Shown: positions 17,120 through 24,393 of the stretch, piece after piece
Layout of the letters: the number at the start of each line of letters is the position of its first letter
Position numbering within the stretch: the stretch's first letter is position 1
Assembly: GCF_014638275.1 (NCBI RefSeq)
Contig: NZ_BMFJ01000001.1
Coordinates: forward strand, 248,001 to 312,000
Length of the DNA stretch: 64,000 nucleotides
Reading direction: 5' to 3'
DNA from: Primorskyibacter flagellatus
GTDB lineage: Bacteria; Pseudomonadota; Alphaproteobacteria; Rhodobacterales; Rhodobacteraceae
The notes under the pieces: model-generated
The model's database searches: none
The model's input: the letters and a program-made list of their open reading frames with translations, nothing else
What the model was told of the DNA's origin: nothing
Position numbers and translations under genes: made by a program

Positions 17120-19525
17120 CTACGCAAAAATGAGCCATGTTGAACGCCCTTCCACAGAAACGTTCCAGTATCCCGAAGCCTCACCCAACTCGATCGTTCT
17201 CTTGTACAACTCTGTAGGATGTATCTTGTTTTCTCTCGCGAGGTCCTTTCCAAGCTTCTTTGTTCTTTCAACTTGGCCGGTGAAGTAGCCGCTAGTCAAA
17301 CGGTGCTGCGCCCAAAGTTCTTCCGGAGTAGACGCGTGCCGTTTGCCCGATCGGTGTTTGCCGATGAACTGGCCGGAAGGTTCAGATCGGCTGAACTCTC
17401 TTTGTCCTTCCGAGAGCCATGCGTCTGCGAGTTGCTGTTCTGGGCCTTCATGAAGTTTTTGGTTGGCCATCTCGGTCTTGCGGCTGTCATCAAGCAGTGC
17501 TTTGGCCTGCTTTACGTCCTGCATCGAAACTGTGGTTTCTGACGGGTGGCCCGAGGTGACTAGACGTGTTCGTGCAGAAAGCAGGGCTAGTCTCATTAAC
17601 AGCTGAATATACCGCCCGGCCAGTGCCTCGCGAAGTCCGAAGGTTTCGGAGTCCTCAGTAGACCTACGTTCGAACTCTCTGCGTCTCAGGTCTCGGAAGA
17701 ACTCAACAACTTCCTCATCACCTTTGAAGCGTCGGAACTCGGGTATAGGGGTCGCGCCGACGGGGTCCAAATTGATATTCTCCGACCGAACCGCTTCCTC
17801 CGCGAGCAACCGGAATTTTGAAACTAGTTTTTCTGGTATTTGCCAGTCTGGTTCATTCTCATACCATTCAACTTTGGCGTGATTGATATTGAACAACAGC
17901 CTGCGTCCTGCATCGCCTTTATCCGCACTTCCCGGTAGGTGCTTTTTATAAGCAGCAACAGTAGACTCTGAGACCACCGGAATGTTGACGCCAATGGGCA
18001 CCTGTTTGACTTCTCGGAGTTCCTCTGTATACCATGACGTATACGCATTCGCGGCCGTGTTTTGAAGAGTCACGGATCGAACCGAATGCGGGTCTCCCGC
18101 TTTTGAGTCCAGTGCGACTCCGGCCTCAGAAATGAGTTGTATTCCTGAGAGCTTCCGAAGTCCAAGTTCAACCAGCTTCACCTGACCTTTGGCGCTACCG
18201 ATAGGCTCAAACATTACCGCATGATTGAAACCATCCAATGTCAATGCTCTAATTACAACTTGCAGAGCTTTCCGGATGGTGTCTTTCCCCGTGGTTGACG
18301 GGGCGAGAAGAATTGACGGCACCACGGGCGGGTTCTCATGAAAACTGTCTTTCCGTCCCACAAACACCATAGCCAAGTTCCATGCCGCGTGTATCGCAAT
18401 ATCTCTCTGCCGATACGGCATACAGCTATTCATGATCCACTCGACAACTTCGATTAGGAACGGATCGGTGGGCATGGGAAGGTCGGAGAATGGAATGCTA
18501 TCTGAGGGGAGTTGTTGTGGTGCTGGCGGAGCTATTTCTAGCATTGAATTATACTCGTCCACAGTTTGATCCTTTAATTCACCGTAGAAGTTCCCATTGT
18601 CGATTACCGGGACATTGATTTCCCGGTATAGTTGGCTGAGAGCGTGTTTCCGATTTTTAGCCTTACCGGAGACAATCATACTTTGTATTCTGAGGTCAGT
18701 TCCGTCGGCTACACGCCCGGACTTGCCCTGCTTCATCCAGTCTAGTCCGGTTTCATTGTAGGTGATGAAGATGTCATAAGGACCGTTGTGGCTTGGAAGG
18801 ATCATGCCACCTGCGGAAGTGCCGCTGTCAGGTGACTGCCACCGTCCGTTTTGCCTTTCTTCGAACCCGAGGTTCACCAACTCAGTTGCGATATCCACCT
18901 GGAGGTTCGCCGCGAACACTATCGACATTCTGCCGTTCTGTTCGAGCAGGGCTTTAGGTCCGTCAGACTGCCTTGCCTGCTCAACGGCTTGGCACATGAG
19001 TTCGCGGTCCTCATCGGTGAGGATGATTTCTTGAACCGGGTTGTTCCGATAGGGTTTGCCGCTCAAAATGGCATACGTGCCTAGGTTGTCGATACCTTTG
19101 GACTTCCGAGCGCCGCCTCGCTTTAGCGCCGTCAGAACATCGCCAGTCTCTCGGGTGAAGAAGTAGGTATGATATCCCTTACCGCTTGAGCTGTAGGCTA
19201 CGTGCGTTCCGAGGTCCTCCGCTACTTGAATTAGCCGGTCCCCATGGTCCCTGTCATACTGATCCTTGTAAGCATCAAGGTCCTTAATGATAAGGTTCAT
19301 TCCTGTTTCGGCGGCGAACCTGATCAGGGACACAGAGGGAAGTTGATTTTCCCCGAGATAAACCATCATCTCATCCCAAGTCCACAGGTCAGCAGAATTA
19401 CCTGCATTCTGGTGACGACCGTGACTCAGTCTGATTGGTTCCTTTGTCGGATGGATATTGAAGATACCAAAGATGCGCTTATCTTTGTTCGCTTCTATTA
19501 CATCCGGCAAAACAAATTCTCGCAT
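17120..19525 (-). CDS. Primase-polymerase/helicase replication protein
   Basis: 801 residues from the ATG at 19525, which has GAGG 6 nt upstream. Upstream in-frame starts at 19537 (ATG) and 19606 are less well placed. An archaeo-eukaryotic primase-like N-terminal domain shows DLD (residues 82-84) and SSGKGYHTYF (SGKGYH at 114-119), the metal and nucleotide motifs. A helicase-like ATPase follows, with Walker A APSTTGKDT (GKDT at 413-416), in the style of DUF3987/P4-type proteins. The C-terminus (about 700-801) is charged and ends in a winged-helix-like segment. It would replicate the excised island autonomously. Note that residue K414-D415 is an unusual Walker A ending. Confidence 0.75.
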   Translation of the reverse strand: MREFVLPDVIEANKDKRIFGIFNIHPTKEPIRLSHGRHQNAGNSADLWTWDEMMVYLGENQLPSVSLIRFAAETGMNLIIKDLDAYKDQYDRDHGDRLIQVAEDLGTHVAYSSSGKGYHTYFFTRETGDVLTALKRGGARKSKGIDNLGTYAILSGKPYRNNPVQEIILTDEDRELMCQAVEQARQSDGPKALLEQNGRMSIVFAANLQVDIATELVNLGFEERQNGRWQSPDSGTSAGGMILPSHNGPYDIFITYNETGLDWMKQGKSGRVADGTDLRIQSMIVSGKAKNRKHALSQLYREINVPVIDNGNFYGELKDQTVDEYNSMLEIAPPAPQQLPSDSIPFSDLPMPTDPFLIEVVEWIMNSCMPYRQRDIAIHAAWNLAMVFVGRKDSFHENPPVVPSILLAPSTTGKDTIRKALQVVIRALTLDGFNHAVMFEPIGSAKGQVKLVELGLRKLSGIQLISEAGVALDSKAGDPHSVRSVTLQNTAANAYTSWYTEELREVKQVPIGVNIPVVSESTVAAYKKHLPGSADKGDAGRRLLFNINHAKVEWYENEPDWQIPEKLVSKFRLLAEEAVRSENINLDPVGATPIPEFRRFKGDEEVVEFFRDLRRREFERRSTEDSETFGLREALAGRYIQLLMRLALLSARTRLVTSGHPSETTVSMQDVKQAKALLDDSRKTEMANQKLHEGPEQQLADAWLSEGQREFSRSEPSGQFIGKHRSGKRHASTPEELWAQHRLTSGYFTGQVERTKKLGKDLARENKIHPTELYKRTIELGEASGYWNVSVEGRSTWLIFA

Positions 19526-19686
19526 GGCATACCTCATTATTCCATATTGCGAACACAGAGGCCGGATGCTATATATCGCTCCGGACCTCTGCGGCCTCTG
19601 TGGCATCTGCGGCTTCTTTGTTCCGACCTCAGGGTTGACTCCTGCCCTGTCTCTGCTTCTCTTTGTTGATCCTTCGAGAGCAATTG

Positions 19687-19706
19687 CCCCCGCCGTCGGG
19701 CGGGGG
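19687..19706. terminator. GC hairpin after the small RHH-like gene
   Basis: CCCCCGCC (19687-19694) pairs exactly with GGCGGGGG (19699-19706) around GTCG. It lies 4 nt past the stop codon of the minus-strand gene ending at 19710. There is no clear T-run on the minus strand, so it may attenuate rather than fully terminate transcription before the PrimPol gene. Confidence 0.5.
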
Positions 19707-19709
19707 TAG

Positions 19710-20036
19710 TCATTCCCACGGTTTGGGAACGTTTTTCACCACGGTCACGTTCTGGTCGGAACCGCTGGTCCGATATCCCGGCGTTGGCGTGCCGAAGCCC
19801 TGCGAGTAAAGGGCTTCAAGGTTTTCGTCCCGGCGTTCCAGCATTGCGTGCACGTTTGCCAAGCGGTCCTTCTTCTCCGACAGGGTGTCGAGCACAATCG
19901 CCCGACAGATGGCGGGGACGCGAACACTCAAGCGTTCGGAAAGGTGAGTGAGAAGATTGTTCTCACTTTCTGTGAAGGAAACCGTGTATTTATGCGGTTT
20001 CATATCTTTGCTGACTTGAACTTTGACTCTTGCCAT
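19710..20036 (-). CDS. Small protein, possibly ribbon-helix-helix-type
   Basis: 108 residues. The N-terminus is basic (MARVKVQVSKDMKPHKYTVS). It is followed by FTESENNLLTHLSERLSVRV and PAICRAIVLDTLSEKK, which could be a strand-helix-helix DNA-binding unit. The C-terminal third is Gly/Thr-rich and probably disordered. It lies between the 122-residue protein and the PrimPol gene on the minus strand. A regulatory or replication-accessory role is plausible; no family name can be given with certainty. Confidence 0.5.
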   Translation of the reverse strand: MARVKVQVSKDMKPHKYTVSFTESENNLLTHLSERLSVRVPAICRAIVLDTLSEKKDRLANVHAMLERRDENLEALYSQGFGTPTPGYRTSGSDQNVTVVKNVPKPWE

Positions 20037-20123
20037 TTTTGAACTCCTGCGGCTGGCGATATAATGGCCCTCTCATATCGAGCAATCTGTCGGCAATAGC
20101 AAATTGCAATGAGTTGCAATAGA

Positions 20124-20492
20124 TCACTCGTCGGTCAATTCTTTCTGTATCATGGTCAGAATATCCCGTCGCGCGATGATACGGGTGTTGGTTTCCCAAT
20201 CGGACGGAATGAACAGTTCGGGCGTGAGGCCAACCAACTCGTCGGCGTCTTCCAAGTCGGTAATACCGCACCGTGTGAAGAACTCGAAACGTATTAGTTT
20301 CCATTCTTCGGTATCTCTGGTCATGTTCAGCCGAAGGTTGATCTTTCTGTCATCCCAAGTCCTGAGGCTGACTACCAGATACAGATACGGGTCTTCGAAC
20401 AGCGGTTGCTTGACTGCGCACCATTCAATTAAGCATGGTCCAACTGTTTTCCTTTTTAAGTCTGGCCAATATTTTCCTATTGCGTCTCTCAT
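20124..20492 (-). CDS. Uncharacterised island protein
   Basis: 122 residues from the ATG at 20492, which has AGGAAG 4 nt upstream; the in-frame start at 20531 has none. The sequence MRDAIGKYWPDLKRKTVGPC onward mixes short strands and helices. It contains aromatic pairs (YLYLVV, WKLIRFEFF) and an acidic C-terminus (QKELTDE). I recognise no domain. It is an early-type gene between AlpA and the RHH-like gene. Confidence 0.55.
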   Translation of the reverse strand: MRDAIGKYWPDLKRKTVGPCLIEWCAVKQPLFEDPYLYLVVSLRTWDDRKINLRLNMTRDTEEWKLIRFEFFTRCGITDLEDADELVGLTPELFIPSDWETNTRIIARRDILTMIQKELTDE

Positions 20493-20569
20493 TTGACTTC
20501 CTTTCAGGATGATCCATCTAATAATGGCCATTGGAATTATTGTTGCGCAAGGTCAATTTAATGGGGTGG

Positions 20570-20668
20570 ATCAAAATGCCGGGGGCGCAGGGGAGGGCGC
20601 AAGGGGCGCTGCGGCCGTAGGAGCGGGCGCTAGGGCAGCAACTAGGGGCGCTAGGCTATCCCCCTAGC
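20570..20668. repeat. GGGCGC/CTAGGG repeat cluster before the AlpA gene
   Basis: Within about 100 bp, GGGCGC-type words occur at least five times. CTAGGG occurs at 20630 and 20642, with the reverse CCCTAG at 20662. CTAG is usually rare in high-GC proteobacterial DNA, and the same CTAGGG/CCCTAG words recur in the non-coding region at 16422-16499. The cluster overlaps the 3' end of the AlpA gene and could be a protein-binding array. Confidence 0.45.
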
Positions 20669-20844
20669 CTGAGCGCGGCGGCGGCTTCCCATGCCTCGAT
20701 TTCAGCGAGTTTCCATCGGGCGCATTGTGGGCTGAAAAGGTAGGGTTCGGGGAAGCCGCGTGATTTGCGCCACCGCCAGACGGTAGACGCATGAACGCCG
20801 TAGCGTTTTGAAAGCTGCCGTATCGAAACGTAGGTCAATGTCAT
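20656..20844 (-). CDS. AlpA-family regulator / excisionase-like protein
   Basis: 62 residues. The MerR/AlpA-type helix-turn-helix is plain: YVSIRQLSKRYGVHASTVWRW, then RKSRGFPEP, then RWKLAEIEAWEAA. AlpA proteins of P4-like islands activate or assist excision by the neighbouring integrase. The start is uncertain. ATG at 20844 is only 2 nt from a perfect GGAGG, while a TTG two codons further on has an 8-nt spacer. It lies 35 bp beyond the integrase-side intergenic gap, divergence-free, on the same strand as int. Confidence 0.85.
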   Translation of the reverse strand: MTLTYVSIRQLSKRYGVHASTVWRWRKSRGFPEPYLFSPQCARWKLAEIEAWEAAAALRLGG

Positions 20845-20901
20845 CACCTCCAACCGGAGGGTGAACAACGCTGATGCGTCCGATTAACCTCTGTTCTCGA
20901 T

Positions 20902-22170
20902 CTAGCCAACAGTCCGAGTCGGGTCAAGATACTCCGACCACGCTTGCATCATGGCCCGGCGTTTCTCCACCATATCGCCCCGACGGTAAGCGGCTTCCAC
21001 CGTGTTGCCGACGCTATGAGCGAGGGCGACTTCGGCCATGTCGCCGGGGAAGTCTGTTTGCTCTGCTACCCAATCGCGGAAAGTGGAGCGGAGGCCATGA
21101 GGAACAGCCGGGCGCTTGGAAACCCGATCTACAAAGCCGATGCCGTCTACCTTGTTCTGGTCTTCGTGGATGCGCTTCATGGTGGCGCTGAGTGTCATAT
21201 CTGACAGTTCTCCGCCACGCGGAGCGGGAAAGACTTTGTCGCTGAGGCGAGGTAGAGCTTTCAGCAAGTCTACTGCCACCGGGGGGAGGGGGACGCGATG
21301 TTCTCTGTCCATCTTCATGCGGTCCGCAGGGATCGTCCAGATACCTTTGTCCAAGTCGATTTCATCCCAAGTGGCACCGCGGACTTCACCGGAACGCGCG
21401 GCCGTCAGGATAGCGTATTCAAGAGCGCGACTCCCCATGCCTTCGCGCTGACGCAGGGCTTGGAACCATGCGGGCGCTTGGTCGATCTGGACCGCCGGTT
21501 GGTTGGTGGTCTTGGATACCTTGCTCGGAGCCGGAAGCAGTTCTTTCAGATTGCCCGCCCAACGGGCTGGATTGTCGCCGCTCCGATACCCCGACACGGT
21601 GGCCCAAGACAGAACCGCTTCGATCCGCGCGCGTAGGCGGGTGGCCGTTTCAGTCTTCTCGCTCCAAATGGGTTCAAGCACTCGGAGAATGTCCTTGGTC
21701 GCGATATCTTCGACCGCCATGTTTCCTATGATCGGTTCAGCATAGGTGGCCAAGGTGTTCTGCCACTGTTGGAAGTGCTTCGGGTTCGAAAGTTCGGCGC
21801 GTTTCTTATCGAGGTATTTGTCAGCAGCTATCTTGAAAGTCATCCGTTGACTGATTGCGATCAGCGCAGCGCGGTTGTCCTTGCGTTCCTGTATTGGGTC
21901 TATCCCCTGAGTGATCTTGTCCTTGGCTATCCGCGCTTTCTCATGTGCTTTCGCCAAGGTGACTTCGGGGTATGGACCAAGTCCGAGTTCCCGTCTCTTG
22001 CGCCCGACGCTATACCGGAGGAGCCAACTGCGACCACCTCCTACGGTCAGTTGGAGGTGAAGCCCCGCAACACCGCCAACGGCCACCGATATGGGGCCGC
22101 GCCCTTCCGGCCCCGGATGTGCCAGTCGCCTGACCTCCAGGTCCTTAAGTTCTTTCGCTCTACGTGGCAT
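20902..22170 (-). CDS. int: P4-type tyrosine-recombinase integrase
   Basis: 422 residues. It has the N-terminal arm-binding domain of P4-like integrases (GGVAGLHLQLTVGGGRSWLL, then GLGPYPEVTLAKA) followed by the catalytic domain. Catalytic residues are visible as Arg in TAARSGEVR, His-x-x-Arg in HGLRSTFRDW, His in LAHSVG, and the tyrosine in VEAAYRRGD. It would integrate and excise the island at tRNA-Arg. The gene reads leftward, away from attR (22330-22348), with its start about 160 bp from the repeat, as expected. Confidence 0.95.
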   Translation of the reverse strand: MPRRAKELKDLEVRRLAHPGPEGRGPISVAVGGVAGLHLQLTVGGGRSWLLRYSVGRKRRELGLGPYPEVTLAKAHEKARIAKDKITQGIDPIQERKDNRAALIAISQRMTFKIAADKYLDKKRAELSNPKHFQQWQNTLATYAEPIIGNMAVEDIATKDILRVLEPIWSEKTETATRLRARIEAVLSWATVSGYRSGDNPARWAGNLKELLPAPSKVSKTTNQPAVQIDQAPAWFQALRQREGMGSRALEYAILTAARSGEVRGATWDEIDLDKGIWTIPADRMKMDREHRVPLPPVAVDLLKALPRLSDKVFPAPRGGELSDMTLSATMKRIHEDQNKVDGIGFVDRVSKRPAVPHGLRSTFRDWVAEQTDFPGDMAEVALAHSVGNTVEAAYRRGDMVEKRRAMMQAWSEYLDPTRTVG

Positions 22171-22329
22171 GTCCTACCCTCCACTATACCCGCCAATGTA
22201 GGTTGCGAGTGTCTGCAATCGGATGCAGTCAGCTTCAACCTTCTCAGGGGATATATGGAGTAATTATCACATAAAATCAATGACTTGTATGCTTTTGGAT
22301 GCAAGCGGTTGCAATTGGTTTGAGTGATG

Positions 22330-22348
22330 CTCCTCGGTCCGCCACCTT
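22330..22348 (+). repeat. attR: attR: second copy of the tRNA-end repeat
   Basis: The 19-bp core CTCCTCGGTCCGCCACCTT is identical to 8867-8885. Here it is not part of a tRNA gene, since the bases before it do not continue the T-arm. It marks the right border of the island, with chromosomal sequence (the 3' end of the exosortase gene at 22448) resuming about 100 bp further on. Confidence 0.93.
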
Positions 22349-22447
22349 GATCCCCGACATTGCAGGACCGTCAGCCCCCGCTGGCAGATTTCGGCCCTAC
22401 GTCCGGTCGGCAGGTTCTTCCGCCAGACGTTGAGCGCCTGTGGCAGA

Positions 22448-24052
22448 TCAGATGATCGCCAGGTTTCCGGTCGCCATTGCCACACCGAACACCACCGCGT
22501 TTGCCACGGCATGGGCGAGGATCGCGTCGGCGACCGTTCCCCGTCGGGCGAGGGCGGAGAAGACCAGTCCGGCGGCGAAGGCTTCGGCCCATCTGTCGTG
22601 CAGGGCGGCGAAAAGGGCGGCGGTGACGATGGCGGCAGCGACGCTCCAGAGCGCACCGGGGCGCAGGCGCAGGCGGGATTCGAGGTAGTCGCGGAAGAAC
22701 AGCTCCTCGACCAACGGGATCAGCAGCACGGTGCCGATACCGCGGGCGACGAACCAGAGTATCAGGGCGGTACCGGCGAGTTCTCCGTACGGCGGCGTGT
22801 CAGAGGGGACCACGGGGATCAGCACCCAGACCAGCCCGATGACGCCGCCTGCGACCAGCGCGAGCGGGTCGAGACGCCAGGTCAGCCTGCGGTAGACCGG
22901 CAGGAAAGGCAGCAGCACGGCAGCGATCAATGCGGCCCGCAGCGGATAGACCGCGCCGGGCGTGTTTGCGAGGGCAGAGGCGAAGAGGGCCGTCAGCATG
23001 AAGACCGCGAAGGGCAGGATGCGGGCGACGACCGGATCGCTCCAGAACCCCGGGACGGCGGGGGCGGAGGTGGTCCGGGTCGGTGCGCGGCGCAGGGCGG
23101 GGACGGACTGCGCGACGGCGATGATGCCAAGGGCGATCAGGGTGAACAGAAGCCAGCCCGCGTGGCTGTGGAACCCGCCGGCGGCGAGTTCCGGATTGCC
23201 CTCGAGCCCGATGGCCAGAAGAACGGCGATGCGCAGCACGTTGAACAGGGCGGAGGTGGCGATGCCGACGGGATAGAGCAGAAGGGCGTGGGGAAACCGC
23301 ATCTCCTTGCGGAAGAGTGCGAGATAGATGGTGACGAAGACGGTGACAAGCGCGATGCCCTCGATCCCGGAGCAGGCCGGGGCGACGGCCACCTTGAAGT
23401 TCTCGCTGCCGATGATCTTGGTCGCCGGGTCGGCGTCGACCTGATAGCCGAATGCGCCCACCAGCCATACGACGGCCGTGAAGGTATGGTCCCGGATCGG
23501 TTCTAGGTTCCAGAGCGGGGCGAGGCTTCGCGACATCCAAGGTGTCAGCACCGCGACGGCGAGCATTGGCGCGAGCGTCCCGGCGGAACCGGCGAGGAAG
23601 GCGCGCCAGCGGGCCGGCGGGGCAAGGACGAGGCCCGCGCCGCCCAGCATCAGGGCCATTCCGGCGATCCAGAAAAGGAAGGAGGGCCCGATCCACCGGT
23701 CTCCGCTGCCCTCTGTCAGGAACAGCACGGGGACCAGCGCCAGCGCCACGCCTGCCGCATTGGCGAGGAGGGGAAGCAGCGTCCGTCCTGCCTCTGCGAT
23801 CAGATCGCGCAGGATTGCGGGGCGGAGCGTGAAGTAGAGCGCCAACACCCCGGCCGCACAGTAGAGCCCGACCAAGCTGAAACTGGCCGTGGCGCAGGCG
23901 CGGGGGGACCAGTTGTCGAGGCAGGTGAAGGCGATGCCGTGCTTGAAGGTGACGCCGATCACGGCGAATTCGACCGCCAGTAACAGGCCGGTCAGGATCA
24001 GGGCCGCAACCGGGGCGTGCCGGCGCGGGGCGATGTCGCTGGAGGCGGTCAT
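22448..24052 (-). CDS. xrtE: Exosortase E fused to a CPBP-family protease
   Basis: 534 residues with many hydrophobic helices. The N-terminal exosortase part has the catalytic Cys in PACSGIEG (C227), Arg in NVLRI (R274) and His in FHSHAGW (H295). The C-terminal part is a CPBP (CAAX-like) intramembrane protease with EE-x3-R (E449-E450-R454), H485 and H514. This is the exosortase E/protease architecture of the VPEID-CTERM system known from Rhodobacterales. It sits in the inner membrane and should process the C-terminal sorting signal of the small protein encoded 54 bp upstream. All catalytic residues are present. Confidence 0.92.
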   Translation of the reverse strand: MTASSDIAPRRHAPVAALILTGLLLAVEFAVIGVTFKHGIAFTCLDNWSPRACATASFSLVGLYCAAGVLALYFTLRPAILRDLIAEAGRTLLPLLANAAGVALALVPVLFLTEGSGDRWIGPSFLFWIAGMALMLGGAGLVLAPPARWRAFLAGSAGTLAPMLAVAVLTPWMSRSLAPLWNLEPIRDHTFTAVVWLVGAFGYQVDADPATKIIGSENFKVAVAPACSGIEGIALVTVFVTIYLALFRKEMRFPHALLLYPVGIATSALFNVLRIAVLLAIGLEGNPELAAGGFHSHAGWLLFTLIALGIIAVAQSVPALRRAPTRTTSAPAVPGFWSDPVVARILPFAVFMLTALFASALANTPGAVYPLRAALIAAVLLPFLPVYRRLTWRLDPLALVAGGVIGLVWVLIPVVPSDTPPYGELAGTALILWFVARGIGTVLLIPLVEELFFRDYLESRLRLRPGALWSVAAAIVTAALFAALHDRWAEAFAAGLVFSALARRGTVADAILAHAVANAVVFGVAMATGNLAII

Positions 24053-24106
24053 GATCGGAAGTCCGGCCCGCGCGAAGGATCACGCGGGCCGGTCAGATGC
24101 CGTGGC

Positions 24107-24286
24107 TCAGACGGAGCGGCGGCGGCGTTCCCATGCCAGCAGCACGACGGCGGCCAGGGCTGCGATAGCCGCGGTGCCTTCGAGCGCGCTGATTTCGGGG
24201 ACGCAGACAACACCAACGCCACAGTTTGCAAGAGCGGCGTCGGTAGAAGCGACCAGTGCAACGGCGAAGACAGCGAGTTTCTTCAT
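24107..24286 (-). CDS. Small VPEID-CTERM-type exosortase substrate (VPEIS variant)
   Basis: 59 residues. It has a signal peptide (MKKLAVFAVALVASTDAALA), a very short middle NCGVGVVC, the sorting motif VPEIS, a hydrophobic helix (AAIAALAAVVLLAW) and a basic tail ERRRRSV. This is the tripartite layout of VPEID-CTERM proteins that accompany exosortase E, with Ser replacing the usual Asp. After signal-peptide and exosortase cleavage only about ten residues with two cysteines would remain. ATG at 24286 follows an AAAGGAAA-type ribosome-binding site; the longer frame upstream has no signal peptide at its start. It immediately precedes xrtE. Confidence 0.88.
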   Translation of the reverse strand: MKKLAVFAVALVASTDAALANCGVGVVCVPEISALEGTAAIAALAAVVLLAWERRRRSV

Positions 24287-24393
24287 AACGGTTTCCTTTC
24301 GTTCATGGTGAAGCCAATCGGCCTTTTCGATTGACGCGGCGGACGCTCCGCCTAGGGCGAGGTGCCTGCCTGGCTCCCGCCCAATTCTCATGC

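Larger units (their letters stand above)
8886..22329. mobile_element. Phage-satellite-like integrated island in tRNA-Arg
   Basis: A 13.4-kb element bounded by 19-bp direct repeats. Reading inward from attR on the minus strand it holds a P4-type integrase, an AlpA/excisionase-like regulator, two small proteins, a PrimPol-helicase, a non-coding palindrome region, terS, terL, a 112-residue protein, a ribbon-helix-helix protein, a 72-residue protein, an HK97 prohead protease and a 146-residue protein. The tRNA end holds accessory genes. There is no portal, capsid, tail, holin or lysin, so it is not a complete prophage. Replication plus packaging genes without virion genes is the pattern of phage satellites. 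A decayed prophage is the alternative, though its core frames are intact. Confidence 0.8.

Noticed and set aside
8886..22329. Complete prophage
   Set aside because: Portal, major capsid, tail, holin and lysin genes are missing over the whole element.
8886..22329. Gene transfer agent cluster
   Set aside because: Rhodobacteraceae GTAs are not flanked by att repeats, carry no integrase or primase, and contain capsid and tail genes. None of these fits.
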